A stretch of 58,790 nt of DNA from Desulfohalobiaceae bacterium (GCA_027013815.1 JALWFY010000029.1:1-58790); one strand, 5' to 3'; counted from the stretch's first letter, positions 20,342 through 30,093 are shown. Numbers and translations are program-made. The notes: generated by a model not told the origin, from the letters alone.

Positions 20342-20950
20342 TCACTCTTGTTTATCCCTTATTTTTTTCCAGAAATACCAAATCACCAAAAATATTGCCA
20401 CTAGGACTGCTAACTTGATGCCTGTAATATTCCATTTAGCAAGACCTACCCCAAATAAATAACCAGCCCCATAGTATGAAATTGCCCACAAGATACCACT
20501 CAAGGAAGAATATATTAAAAATAGCCCCTTTTTCATATTAAGGAGACCTGCCACAAAAGGAACTACAGGTCTGGTAAATCCAATAAACCTACCCAAAAAA
20601 ATGCTCACAGGCCCAAACCTTTGAAAGAAATCTTCTCCTTTTTTAATATATATACCATATTTTTTTTCTATCCATGAAAAAAAATCCCTGTCCCTAACAT
20701 ACCTGGCAAGGAAAAAACTCGATATATCTGCCAAAATAGCCCCTATACATCCAGCTACCATCAAATAATAGATATTAAACACATGATGATATGCCAAGAT
20801 CCCAACAGAAAAGGCAAACCCTGCCCCAGGCATAATTAGCCCAACAAAGGCAAAAGACTCTAGATAGGACATCAAAAAAACAACTACATAACACAAAAAA
20901 ATATGTTCTCTAGCAAGGTTCCTTGTTAATTCCAAAAGATTATTCAACAT
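20342..20950 (-). CDS. DedA family membrane protein
   Basis: A 202-residue protein with about five membrane segments. Family signatures are visible: ESFAFVGLIMPG near the N-terminus, GAILADISSFFLARYVR (E/D replaced region of the DedA motif), FGPVSIFLGRFIGFTRPVVPFVAGLLNM and the SGILWAISYYGAGYLFG segment. DedA proteins move undecaprenyl phosphate or other lipids across the membrane and support membrane potential. It is 15 bases downstream of the methyltransferase gene. Confidence 0.9.
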   Translation of the reverse strand: MLNNLLELTRNLAREHIFLCYVVVFLMSYLESFAFVGLIMPGAGFAFSVGILAYHHVFNIYYLMVAGCIGAILADISSFFLARYVRDRDFFSWIEKKYGIYIKKGEDFFQRFGPVSIFLGRFIGFTRPVVPFVAGLLNMKKGLFLIYSSLSGILWAISYYGAGYLFGVGLAKWNITGIKLAVLVAIFLVIWYFWKKIRDKQE

Positions 20951-20965
20951 AACTCATTAAAATCC

Positions 20966-21706
20966 CTACTTAAGAAAAGGACAAAATTCAATAGCCTCTT
21001 CTGTATATAGATTTTTCCCTTTAAAATCACGATATTGAAAAATGGGGGGTTCTACCTCCAAAGAGGGCTTCCCATTCTTTATTGCATGGATCAAAAAAAT
21101 CTTAGCCGATTTCAACCTATGTCCATGGATGAATTTGATCCTCTTGGGTTCAAATTTATATTTTTTAAGCACTTCAAATAAATAATTGGCCCGCTCACTT
21201 AGATAACACATATATAAATGACCTTTATTTTTTACCAGGTATCTTGCCGTATTTATAAAATCCTGCAAACTAGCTTCCTGCTCAAACCTTGCCTTATTTT
21301 TTTGGTCCCAGGGAGACAGCCTTCCACTACTTAGCTCTCGGTATGGGGGATTCATAACTGCTACATCAAATTGCTCTGGGGAAAATTTATCTGAACCTCT
21401 AATCTGCCTTAAATCGATCAGGACAGGGGAAAAATAATTTTCAATCTCGAATTTTTGGGCATTTGACCTAGCGCACGACACCATTTGTTTATCGCTATCT
21501 ATACCTATTATTCTAATGAGCTTATCCTTATTTCTCATAAGGATACCAATGGAGATAACCCCACAACCACACCCTATATCCGCTATCTTATCCCCTGCTG
21601 ATGCACGCACAAAACAGGACAAAAATAGAGAGTCTGTTGAAAACCTATGACCTTTTTCTGGTTGAAATAGGCCCTTTGGAAACCTGGATGGTTGATTTAC
21701 AGACAT
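20966..21706 (-). CDS. tRNA1(Val) A37 N6-methyltransferase-like enzyme
   Basis: A 246-residue class I SAM methyltransferase. The early FQPEKGHRFSTDSLFLSCFV corresponds to the Q.x.GYRFsTDSllLa segment of TrmN6/YfiC. The SAM loop is DIGCGCGVISIGIL and the catalytic motif is VMNPPY (NPPY, for amino-group methylation). The family modifies A37 of tRNA1(Val) in E. coli. Broader relatives also include protein-directed enzymes, so the substrate is inferred. Confidence 0.85.
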   Translation of the reverse strand: MSVNQPSRFPKGLFQPEKGHRFSTDSLFLSCFVRASAGDKIADIGCGCGVISIGILMRNKDKLIRIIGIDSDKQMVSCARSNAQKFEIENYFSPVLIDLRQIRGSDKFSPEQFDVAVMNPPYRELSSGRLSPWDQKNKARFEQEASLQDFINTARYLVKNKGHLYMCYLSERANYLFEVLKKYKFEPKRIKFIHGHRLKSAKIFLIHAIKNGKPSLEVEPPIFQYRDFKGKNLYTEEAIEFCPFLK

Positions 21707-21721
21707 GAGCCTCTTAAATTT

Positions 21722-22324
21722 TTAGGACAATATAAGTGGAACTAAAATAGGCACAAGTATACTAAGTATAGCCCCGTTTATAACTGCAATAACTGCATAA
21801 TCTTTTCCTGAATACCTATAGATCACCCCAAGTGTAGTGTCCATAGAGGTGGCACCTCCACTTGCTATAGGTGCAAGCCTTGCTATGTACCTACACATAA
21901 CAGGTGCTAGCAACAAGGTAGTAACCTCTCTAAATATATTTGACATCAGGGCTATGCCCCCTATGGCCTCTCCCCTTAATTTTCCGATGATTACACTTGA
22001 TAAGCTATAATATCCAAATCCAGCCCCCACTGCCATACACTCTCTTAAATCTGGTATCCTTACAAAAAGGCTTCCAAATCCAGCTCCTCCAATGGAACCT
22101 ATTGCCACCATTATGGGTATTAATATTATAACAAGATTTACCTTGAATAACCCCTGTATTGCCTTAGTATCACTTCCCACAGAAATCCCCACTAAAAAAA
22201 GCAACACATAGAGGAGATAATCTTCAAAAGAGGACGTGTACACAGAGGGAATAGATATTAACCCAAAATAACCAACTACACTGCCTAACACAAAAAAAAC
22301 AAGTAAAATAAGACTAAATCTCAT
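21722..22324 (-). CDS. LysO-type amino-acid exporter, C-terminal part
   Basis: A 200-residue membrane protein with six or seven segments. It has YLLYVLLFLVGISVGSD and GAGFGYYSLSSVIIGKLRGE, characteristic of the DUF340/LysO family, which exports lysine in E. coli. In E. coli this is one protein of about 300 residues; here the first part is a separate gene overlapping by four bases. The two products presumably assemble. Confidence 0.8.
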   Translation of the reverse strand: MRFSLILLVFFVLGSVVGYFGLISIPSVYTSSFEDYLLYVLLFLVGISVGSDTKAIQGLFKVNLVIILIPIMVAIGSIGGAGFGSLFVRIPDLRECMAVGAGFGYYSLSSVIIGKLRGEAIGGIALMSNIFREVTTLLLAPVMCRYIARLAPIASGGATSMDTTLGVIYRYSGKDYAVIAVINGAILSILVPILVPLILS

Positions 22325-22563
22325 CTCAACCTCTTTTCAAAGGGCAAGATTGCAAGGATACTACCAATAATAGAGAATACACTTAAAAGCACTGCATCTA
22401 TTCCCATTGAAAGGACATTTTTTATCACTGGACTGCCCCCCATTAAAAATCCCAGCAAAAACAGTAATAAAAAAATCGTATACTCACTGAGCCTTGCACA
22501 TATCTTTATTATGCCCTGTTTTTTTCTAAGACCTACCACAAAAAAAATTATTAACTTCCACAT
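22321..22563 (-). CDS. LysO-type exporter, N-terminal part
   Basis: An 80-residue protein with two clear membrane segments (about residues 28-45 and 55-72), equivalent to the N-terminal third of LysO: ARLSEYTIFLLLFLLGFLMG. Its end overlaps the start of the larger part (ATGA), so the two are translated together. A split LysO is found in other bacteria; it is not an obvious frameshift, because both halves keep proper start sites. Confidence 0.75.
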   Translation of the reverse strand: MWKLIIFFVVGLRKKQGIIKICARLSEYTIFLLLFLLGFLMGGSPVIKNVLSMGIDAVLLSVFSIIGSILAILPFEKRLR

Positions 22564-22811
22564 AAAATCTCCTTAAAGGGTTATACCAATTAGTCAACTA
22601 TTATTTATGTAATAGAACCTTTATTCTTATGGCCCATGCTCTAAAAACCAAATAAATACAGGCACACAGATGAAGTTTACAGTTGGTTACAATTCTGTTA
22701 AAAAATTTTTGTGTGTTGACAAAATAGCCGGTCCAAAAATCCAAGCTAAGTTATATGGAATTGTTTCAAATTTCAAATAGAATCTAACTAAAAAATATTA
22801 AGGAGTTAAAA
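22564..22811. other. Divergent promoter gap between lysO and the aminotransferase
   Basis: A gap of 248 bases that must contain promoters for both directions. TTGACA occurs at 22716-22721 on the plus strand, but I see no convincing -10 at the right distance. AAGGAG at 22800 is the ribosome binding site of the aminotransferase. Confidence 0.35.
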
Positions 22812-23990
22812 ATGATAAAATTTTCCAAAAGAATACAAAAGGTAAAACCATCTGCTACCTTGACCATAAATGCAAAGGCAGCAGAACTACGTGCACAGGG
22901 CAAGGAAATAATAAGCCTAGCAGTAGGTCAACCTGACCTTGCCCCTCCAGAGTCTGTTCTAGTAGGGGCAAGGGAGGCCATTGATAAAGTAATGACAAAA
23001 TATACTCCAGCAGGTGGCTTGCCTGAGGTCCTAGACGCAGTTGCCAGTTATTACAATAAATTTTATGATACTGATGCTAAAAAAGAAAATATAATCGTGA
23101 CCAATGGTGGTAAACAAGCCCTCTACAATCTACTACAAATCTTGATCGATCCTGGAGATGAGGTACTTATCCCATCCCCCTATTGGCTCAGCTATCCTGA
23201 TATGGTGCTTTTAGCTGAAGGAGAATCTGTTATTGTGCCCACGGAACCAGAACAAAATTTCATGGTAACCCCACAGGAGTTAGAAAAATTCTTTACCTCA
23301 AAGACCAAGGTCTTGATATTAAACACCCCTTCGAATCCAACAGGATGTCATTATGACCAGGAATTATTTGACGAAATATGCAACTGGGCCATTTCAAAAG
23401 ATATCTTTATAATTTCTGATGAAATCTATGACCAATTAGTCTATCCCCCTGCTACCCCTACCTCAGCATCTAAATGGTTTAAGTCAAACCCTGAGAACGT
23501 GGCCATAGTAAATGGACTTGCCAAAAGTTTTGCAATCCCTGGCTGGAGGGTAGGTTATGTAATAACCCATCCAGATATAATAAAAAATTTGTCCAAGCTC
23601 CAAGGCCAGTCTACTTCAAATGTCTGTTCTATAGCACAGATGGCAACATTAAGGGGTTTAACTGGTGAACTTGATTTTTTAGAAAAGAACAGGAAAAAAT
23701 TTATCCAAAGGAGGGATTATATAGTAGATAGGATTTCTTTTATAAAAGGAATAGTATGTCCCAAACCAATGGGTGCATTTTATGTATTCCCCAAAATAGA
23801 TAAGTTGTATACCAAAGAGATAAACAGCTCTACTAGATTTTGTGAATACCTCTTAGACGAAGCCTGTGTTGCACTTGTACCAGGAATAGCCTTTGGAGAC
23901 GATAGGTGTATAAGGTTCTCATATGCAGTTGATATCTCAATACTTGAAAAGGCACTAGACGCCATAGAAAAGGCCATTGAAAAATTATGA
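22812..23990 (+). CDS. Class I aminotransferase (aspartate aminotransferase-like)
   Basis: A 392-residue PLP enzyme of the bacterial AspB/AspC subgroup Ib. Seen: GQPDLAPPESV, YTPAGGLPEV, NTPSNPTGCHYD with the PLP-contacting Asn, SDEIYDQLVYP with Asp and Tyr, the lysine in GLAKSFAIPGWRVGYV, and the substrate Arg in CIRFSYAVD. It transfers amino groups between aspartate or an aromatic amino acid and 2-oxoglutarate. Its stop overlaps the ATG of the sensor kinase by four bases. Confidence 0.92.
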   Translation: MIKFSKRIQKVKPSATLTINAKAAELRAQGKEIISLAVGQPDLAPPESVLVGAREAIDKVMTKYTPAGGLPEVLDAVASYYNKFYDTDAKKENIIVTNGGKQALYNLLQILIDPGDEVLIPSPYWLSYPDMVLLAEGESVIVPTEPEQNFMVTPQELEKFFTSKTKVLILNTPSNPTGCHYDQELFDEICNWAISKDIFIISDEIYDQLVYPPATPTSASKWFKSNPENVAIVNGLAKSFAIPGWRVGYVITHPDIIKNLSKLQGQSTSNVCSIAQMATLRGLTGELDFLEKNRKKFIQRRDYIVDRISFIKGIVCPKPMGAFYVFPKIDKLYTKEINSSTRFCEYLLDEACVALVPGIAFGDDRCIRFSYAVDISILEKALDAIEKAIEKL

Positions 23991-25399
23991 TAACCCCTAG
24001 ACTTACTCCTGATCCTGCACATCCCTTTCAACTGGCCAAATTTCTGTCCTGGACATCCCTAATCCTTATAATTGGCTCTGGGCTATTTTTAACTGTAATT
24101 ATCAGTAACTATGCAAAAGATACTATGCTAAAAAAGGATCAGGAGTTTGCCAAGTTACTTGCAGAGAATTTAAATCACCAAATATATCAACGTTTCATTT
24201 TGCCAACAGTACTGGGATTTGGACGAGTGGAATTAAGTCAAAGACCCCAATACGAGAGGCTGTCACTAGTTGTACAGTCCACTATACACGGTTTTAAAGT
24301 ATTAAATGTGACTATTTATGACCTTAAAGATACTGTCTCTTATTCGACCAATAGTAGTTTGGTAGGGACAAAAGTTGCCTGGCCAGATATTAATAAAGCC
24401 CGGTTGGGAAAGATATTTTTTAAGGTGATAAAAAATCCTAGGATTTCCATATGGCCATTTAAATTAAAAAAAGGGTCAGTAGTATTAAAGACCATCTACC
24501 CCCTTAGAGTAGAGAGAGAACTGTTTCCTAAAAATGCTGGTGAAATAATTGGGATCTTAGAATTTTCTCAAGACATATCCAAAGATTATGAGACCATATA
24601 CTATTTTCAATTTTTAATCACATTAGCTGTATTTTTCTCTTCTTTTATCCTTTTTATCCTCTTATACGTTGTTATTCTCAGGGCAGACAAGATACTCCAG
24701 GAGAGGATACAAGAAAAGGAAGAATTGGAAAGGGTGTTATATCAAAATGAAAAACTTGCTTCCATGGGCAGGATGCTGGCAACTATCTCCCATGAGATAA
24801 AAAATCCCCTTGGCATAATCCAGGGCAGTGCTGAGATGCTCTCAAAAAAATTCTCAAAAGACAATTCCTCATTGGCAAGACTGGCACATGCTATTTTTGA
24901 AGAATCTAAAAGGCTATCTAACATAGTCAATGACTTCTTAGACTATGCCAGGCCCAAAGAACCCAAGGTAGAAGAGATTAATCTTGTGGAAATCATTATG
25001 GAATGCCTAAATTTCTTTAGGTCTGAATTTAATAAAAGACATATTGAAGTTGATCTAAATTTACCTAAAAATATAGATTTTTTAGGGGATAAGAGATTAT
25101 TGTACAGGGCATTTTATAATATTATAAACAATGCAATAGATGCAATCAAAGAGAATGGAAAGATTGAGATAACATATGAAGATCACACCATTATAATAAA
25201 AGACACAGGACCAGGGTTTGAGGAATCTTTTAAGGAAAAATATTTTGAGCCTTTTTTTACCACCAAGGACTTTGGGACTGGACTTGGCCTACCCATTGCT
25301 TATAATATTTTTAAGAGCCACAAGATAGAGCTCTCTCTGTCCAATGATAGGGGAGGGGTCGTGAGTCTTAAACTACCCTATGATGGTGAACTGTCATGA
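23987..25399 (+). CDS. Membrane sensor histidine kinase (NtrB/ZraS type)
   Basis: A 470-residue kinase. Membrane segments near residues 18-42 and 205-230 enclose a periplasmic sensor of about 160 residues. A coiled linker leads to the dimer domain with the phosphorylated His in MLATISHEIKNPLG (about residue 268). The ATPase domain has NIINNAIDAI (N box), DTGPGF, FEPFFTTKDFGTGLGL (F/G2 boxes). It should phosphorylate the regulator encoded 82 bases downstream. The start overlaps the aminotransferase stop. Confidence 0.92.
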   Translation: MITPRLTPDPAHPFQLAKFLSWTSLILIIGSGLFLTVIISNYAKDTMLKKDQEFAKLLAENLNHQIYQRFILPTVLGFGRVELSQRPQYERLSLVVQSTIHGFKVLNVTIYDLKDTVSYSTNSSLVGTKVAWPDINKARLGKIFFKVIKNPRISIWPFKLKKGSVVLKTIYPLRVERELFPKNAGEIIGILEFSQDISKDYETIYYFQFLITLAVFFSSFILFILLYVVILRADKILQERIQEKEELERVLYQNEKLASMGRMLATISHEIKNPLGIIQGSAEMLSKKFSKDNSSLARLAHAIFEESKRLSNIVNDFLDYARPKEPKVEEINLVEIIMECLNFFRSEFNKRHIEVDLNLPKNIDFLGDKRLLYRAFYNIINNAIDAIKENGKIEITYEDHTIIIKDTGPGFEESFKEKYFEPFFTTKDFGTGLGLPIAYNIFKSHKIELSLSNDRGGVVSLKLPYDGELS

Positions 25400-25481
25400 T
25401 GAACTATATTCTACCTTTCACGTTCGTTTTCACTGTTCACTCCTTTTAGCCCATTAAACAACAATTATTGGAGGGAAATCC

Positions 25482-26861
25482 ATGTCTGCTCCACACATCT
25501 TAGTAGTTGACGATGAAAAAAACTATCTCCTTTTATTAGATGCACTTTTAACAGACCAGGGATACGAGGTCACCACTATCCCTGACCCTGAAATGGCGCT
25601 TATGTATTTAAAAGAATCTGAAGTAGATGTGGTGATTACAGACTTTAAGATGCCAGGTATGAGTGGACAGGAACTCCTTGAAAAGGTGAGGTCATTATTT
25701 CCCTATTTGCCTGTAATTATAATGACTGCCTATGGATCTGTTGATGGGGCTGTGGAGGCTATGAAATGTGGGGCATTTGACTATATAAACAAACCATTCT
25801 CCAACGATGACTTACTCCTTTCTGTAAACAAGGCAACAAAAATGAGTGAGGCCTACAGGAAAAACAAACTCCTCATGGAATCCCTAAAAGACTCCCATGC
25901 AATTAAAAGGATAATTGGGGCAAGTCCTGCCATTAAAAAGGTCCATTCCTTGATACAAAAGGTGGCCTCCACACATGCAAATGTACTCATTACAGGAGAA
26001 TCTGGCACAGGTAAGGAGTTAGTGGCCAAGGCCATTCACTATCTCTCCCCTAGAAAGGACGAGCCATTTGTGGCGATCAATTGCACTGCCTTAAACCCAG
26101 GGGTACTGGAAAGTGAACTATTTGGTCATGAAAAAGGGTCTTTTACAGGGGCCATTGCTCAAAAAAGGGGTAAATTTGAGCTCGCCCACAAGGGCACAAT
26201 CTTTTTAGACGAGATAGGAGAATTCCCTCTAGAACTACAACCTAAACTCCTCAGGGTCTTACAAGAACACGCATTTGAGAGGGTTGGAGGGATTAAGACC
26301 ATTAGTAGTGATTTCAGGGTTATTGCAGCAACAAATAAGGATCTAAAGCAAGAAACCCTGAAGGGCAATTTTAGAGAAGACCTATATTATAGGCTAAATG
26401 TTGTAAATATACATATCCCCCCATTGAGAGAAAGGGCAGAAGACATACCCCTGCTAGCAATGCATTTTTTAAAAAAATTTAGCAAAGAAAACGAAAAAAA
26501 TATCAAGGGATTCTCCACAGACGCAATGCATGCCCTTACTGCATATAACTGGCCTGGAAATGTAAGGCAACTTGAAAACTTAATTGAGAGCATGGTAGTA
26601 CTCGCCCAGTCAGATATAATTGATCTAAATGACCTACCACCTGAACTAAAAGACGAAACAAGACAATTCAAGAGTGCAGTAGATATGCTCCCTGACAATA
26701 TAAATTTAAGCGAAGCACTGGAAAAAATAGAGGCAGCCCTCATTAAAAGGGCCCTGGTTAAGAGCAATTTTGTCCAGGTCCAGGCCGCAAAAATGCTTGG
26801 CATATCCAAGAGTTTGCTTCAATATAAGTTAAAAAAATACAATATCTCTGTAAAGCCATGA
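25482..26861 (+). CDS. Sigma-54-dependent response regulator (NtrC family)
   Basis: A 459-residue regulator in three parts. Residues 1-120 form a receiver (DDEK, phospho-Asp in VVITDFKMPG, Lys in INKPFSN). Residues about 140-375 form the AAA+ domain with Walker A GESGTGKE, the sigma-54 loop GSFTGA (Ser instead of the common Ala), and LDEIGEFPLELQ. Residues about 410-455 form a Fis-type HTH (AAKMLGISKSLLQYKLKKY). It activates RpoN promoters when phosphorylated by the upstream kinase. Its stop overlaps the start of the helicase (ATGA), tying helicase translation to it. Confidence 0.94.
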   Translation: MSAPHILVVDDEKNYLLLLDALLTDQGYEVTTIPDPEMALMYLKESEVDVVITDFKMPGMSGQELLEKVRSLFPYLPVIIMTAYGSVDGAVEAMKCGAFDYINKPFSNDDLLLSVNKATKMSEAYRKNKLLMESLKDSHAIKRIIGASPAIKKVHSLIQKVASTHANVLITGESGTGKELVAKAIHYLSPRKDEPFVAINCTALNPGVLESELFGHEKGSFTGAIAQKRGKFELAHKGTIFLDEIGEFPLELQPKLLRVLQEHAFERVGGIKTISSDFRVIAATNKDLKQETLKGNFREDLYYRLNVVNIHIPPLRERAEDIPLLAMHFLKKFSKENEKNIKGFSTDAMHALTAYNWPGNVRQLENLIESMVVLAQSDIIDLNDLPPELKDETRQFKSAVDMLPDNINLSEALEKIEAALIKRALVKSNFVQVQAAKMLGISKSLLQYKLKKYNISVKP

Positions 26862-29701
26862 AAAACAATAAGTGGAGCTTTGGAGAGTTCTTATCTGCAA
26901 TAAAAAATTCTAATCTGTTTAAAGACCAGGTGGTATTTGAAAAGGAATTTACAGAGATCCCTCCAAGATATAAAGAGATAAATCCTGAATTTCCCCATCC
27001 TATACAGAGATTACTAGAAAAATCCTCTATCAACTCCCTATATTCTCATCAAGTGGATGCAATAGAAAAAATAAGGTCCTCACAGGATGTGGTTGTGGCA
27101 ACCCCAACTGCCAGTGGGAAATCTCTTATTTATTACCTGGCCCTTCTTGAAAATTATTTAAAAAATCCCAACCATACCTATTTGTTCCTATTTCCATTAA
27201 AGGCCCTTGCCCAGGATCAATTAAAGGAATTTACCCAATTTGTGTCTAACCTTGCACATGATATTAAGCCACCTAGAGCAGAGGTCTATGATGGGGATAC
27301 ACCACCTTTAAAAAGAGAGCTTATCAGGAAAAGTCCCCCTCAAATACTTATAACCAATCCAGATATGCTACATCTTGGCATCTTGCCCCATCATATGCTC
27401 TGGAAAAAATTTTTTGAAAATCTAAGATTCATAGTGGTAGATGAAGTACACACATACAGGGGTGTCATGGGCTCTCATATGGCATGGGTCTTTAGGAGGT
27501 TGATCAGGATCTCTAAGTTTTATGGCAAGGACCCTACCTTTATCCTGTGCTCTGCCACAATAGGTAATCCAATAGAGCTCATAAAAAACTTAATCGGCAA
27601 AGAACCCTATCTCATATCTAAAGGTGGGAGTCCTAGGGGGAAACAGACATTTGTATTTCTAAATCCTGCCCTTTATGGACCAGCAAAAACAGGTTTTTTA
27701 TTGTTTAAATCAGCAATACTTAGAAACCTAAAGACAATTGTTTATACCAATTCTAGGAAATTAACAGAATTAATTGGGATGTGGACCAAAAAACAACTAG
27801 GGACAATGCAAGACAAGATAAGTATTTACCGTGCAGGTCTGCTTCCAGAGCACAGGAGGGATATAGAAAAAAGGCTTATGCAAGGCAAATTAAAGGGAGT
27901 AGTGTCTACTAGTGCACTGGAAGCTGGGATAAATATTGGCGGTTTAGACGTGTGTATACTAGTTGGATATCCTGGTTCTGTAATGTCCACATATCAGAGG
28001 GCAGGTAGGGTTGGTAGAAAAATGCAGGAAAGTGGAGTTATCATGATTGGTGGCGAGGACAACCTAGATCAATATTTTATGCAACATCCCCAAAAATTCT
28101 TTGAACTATCCCCAGAACAAGTAGCCATAAATCCATATAATAAACAGATCATGCAAAGACATCTTATGTGTGCTGCATTTGATTTGCCAATTAGGCCAAG
28201 AGAATTTACCCATTCAAAAGAAATTAAATGTATCCAATGGTTAATAAATCAAGGATATTTAACTCAGGATGAGATAACAGAGGAAATATTTTGTTTTGAC
28301 AATCAGATACATAAAAAAACCCATTTGCGATCATCTGCATATAATTTAAACATATTTGACGAAAAAGGAGATATCATTGGAAACATAGACCTATACAGGG
28401 CATGTCACGAGACCTATCCTGGGGCAATCTATTTGCATAATACCATTAGTTTTAAGGTAAAAGAACTTAATTTAGAACAAAGACAGGTTGTCTGTAATAG
28501 GACAGAGGTAAAATATTTCACAAAATTAATAACAGAAAAACAAACAGAGATACTAACGAAACTGGACACCAAAAGGTTTAACTCCCTTAAAATTAGTTTT
28601 GGGGACTTAAAGATAAGTGAATTTTTTAAAGGATTTGAAAAAAGACGAATAAAAGACCATACACTAATTAACTTCATAGATCTTGATATGGACCCTATTT
28701 CTTTTGAAACACAAGGCTTTTGGATAGAATTCCCAATAGAATATAAACAAAGATGTGAACAAAAATACTTACATTTTATGGGAGGCATCCACGGGCTAGA
28801 ACACCTATTTATTGGGGCAATGCCACACATTGTATTAATGGACAGAAATGATATTGGTGGGATCTCTCAGGTGTATAATGAACAATTAAACTCTCCAGTT
28901 ATTTTTATTTATGACGGTGTACCAGGGGGTATAGGAATAGCCAAAGAGGGGTATGAAAAAATAGATGAGCTCTTTGAAATAGCAGGAGATATTCTAAATT
29001 CCTGTGAATGTGAAATAGGGTGTTTTAGGTGTATTTATTCCCCAAAATGTGGATCAGGCAATAAGCCCTTGGACAAAGTCTGTAGCGTGTATCTAATGGA
29101 TATGATACACAAAAAACAAACAACTCAAAAACAAAATCAACCCACAGTGCGAAATGTATTTGCTAAGCCAAAGAGTTTTGGGGTCCTAGATATTGAGACC
29201 CAAAAATCTGCAAAAGAGGTAGGTGGATGGCAAAATGCAGCTGCCATGAGGGTTAGTTGTGCAGTACTCTATCATAGTGAAAAAAAGGAATTTCTAGTAT
29301 TTAAAGAAAAAGATATAAAAGAATTATTCAATATATTAAAAGAATTAGACCTAGTAATTGGATTTAATATAATAAAATTTGACTATCTTGTACTCTCTGC
29401 ATATTCAGATATGAAATTACCCTCCCTTCCTACCTTGGATTTACTCAAAAAGGTACACAGCAGACTTGGATACAGGGTTTCTTTGGACAACATAGCACAT
29501 GCCACATTAAACGCCAAAAAAAGCGCAAATGGGCTCCTTGCCCTTAAATGGTTTAAACAGGGTAAGATAGATAACATAATAAAATATTGTAAAAAAGACG
29601 TTGAAATCACACGGGACGTATATTTATTTGGCAAGGAGAATGGTCATATATTCTTCACAAATAAAGACAAGAAAAAGGTAAAGTTAGAGATTAATTGGTA
29701 G
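26858..29701 (+). CDS. DEAD/DEAH helicase fused to an RNase H-like exonuclease (MrfA-MrfB type)
   Basis: A 947-residue protein. The helicase core has Walker A VATPTASGKSLIYYLALL (about residue 80), DEVH (about 193), CSATIGNP, and the second RecA domain with STSALEAGINIGGLDV and YQRAGRVGRK. A DUF1998-type region with four cysteines (SCECEIGCFRCIYSPKCGSG, about 715) follows, as in YprA/MrfA and Hrq1. From about 770 there is a separate domain: FGVLDIETQ, GFNIIKFDYLVL and YCKKDVEITRD, the DEDDy residues of YprB/MrfB. In Bacillus subtilis MrfA and MrfB are adjacent proteins repairing mitomycin C lesions; the fusion suggests the same pathway here. Confidence 0.88.
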   Translation: MKNNKWSFGEFLSAIKNSNLFKDQVVFEKEFTEIPPRYKEINPEFPHPIQRLLEKSSINSLYSHQVDAIEKIRSSQDVVVATPTASGKSLIYYLALLENYLKNPNHTYLFLFPLKALAQDQLKEFTQFVSNLAHDIKPPRAEVYDGDTPPLKRELIRKSPPQILITNPDMLHLGILPHHMLWKKFFENLRFIVVDEVHTYRGVMGSHMAWVFRRLIRISKFYGKDPTFILCSATIGNPIELIKNLIGKEPYLISKGGSPRGKQTFVFLNPALYGPAKTGFLLFKSAILRNLKTIVYTNSRKLTELIGMWTKKQLGTMQDKISIYRAGLLPEHRRDIEKRLMQGKLKGVVSTSALEAGINIGGLDVCILVGYPGSVMSTYQRAGRVGRKMQESGVIMIGGEDNLDQYFMQHPQKFFELSPEQVAINPYNKQIMQRHLMCAAFDLPIRPREFTHSKEIKCIQWLINQGYLTQDEITEEIFCFDNQIHKKTHLRSSAYNLNIFDEKGDIIGNIDLYRACHETYPGAIYLHNTISFKVKELNLEQRQVVCNRTEVKYFTKLITEKQTEILTKLDTKRFNSLKISFGDLKISEFFKGFEKRRIKDHTLINFIDLDMDPISFETQGFWIEFPIEYKQRCEQKYLHFMGGIHGLEHLFIGAMPHIVLMDRNDIGGISQVYNEQLNSPVIFIYDGVPGGIGIAKEGYEKIDELFEIAGDILNSCECEIGCFRCIYSPKCGSGNKPLDKVCSVYLMDMIHKKQTTQKQNQPTVRNVFAKPKSFGVLDIETQKSAKEVGGWQNAAAMRVSCAVLYHSEKKEFLVFKEKDIKELFNILKELDLVIGFNIIKFDYLVLSAYSDMKLPSLPTLDLLKKVHSRLGYRVSLDNIAHATLNAKKSANGLLALKWFKQGKIDNIIKYCKKDVEITRDVYLFGKENGHIFFTNKDKKKVKLEINW

Positions 29702-29703
29702 CT

Positions 29704-29893
29704 AAAGTGGAGCAAAGCTCCGCTTTAAAAACTTACGTTTATTATAAGGATTTTTTCCTTATTAAATTTGGCCTGCAAGGCCACTATAAAGTGAAGCAGA
29801 GCTTCACTTTAAGGGCTTACGCGTTTCATGATGAAAAATTATGGATTTTAAATTTTGAATTTTGGATTATAAAGCGGAATAGAGTTCCACTCT
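29704..29893. repeat. Multi-hairpin element, copy C (array of three stems, reverse orientation)
   Basis: It begins three bases after the helicase stop. Plus-strand order: AAAGTGGAGC/GCTCCGCTTT with an AAA loop (29704-29726); CTTACGT; ATAAGGA/TCCTTAT (29744-29762); TGGCCT/AGGCCA with a GCA loop (29769-29783); AAAGTGAAGC/GCTTCACTTT with an AGA loop (29788-29810); AAGGGCTTACGC; an AT-rich spacer (ATTATGGATTTTAAATTTTG); and AAAGCGGAAT..GTTCCACTCT (29871-29893). Read on the minus strand it has the order of copies A and B, extended by one stem and an alternative spacer. Confidence 0.85.
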
Positions 29894-30093
29894 ATTGAAA
29901 GACCAATTCCCTGTGAATTAGATATAAGTCCATAAAAAGGTCTTGACAAAATCCATATTATTCCATAGCTAATTTTAATTATGGTACTTAATATCGCATC
30001 TATCCCCGATATTTGGAATATGAATTGGTGGCGTTTTTGGGGAGAGGTGCGGTCTGGCCTAGATTCTGTTTAGGTTGAGGTATAAAAAAGGTC

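Noticed and set aside
21722-22563. Frameshifted lysO pseudogene
   Set aside because: Both parts have proper starts and overlap by ATGA, as in known two-gene versions, so I treat them as functional.
22716-22745. Sigma-70 promoter for the aminotransferase at TTGACA
   Set aside because: No -10-like hexamer at 16-18 bases; listed only as a gap remark.
29704-29810. Ordinary intrinsic terminator after the helicase
   Set aside because: Stems lack a directly following T run, and the same multi-stem order occurs at other loci including inside a coding sequence.
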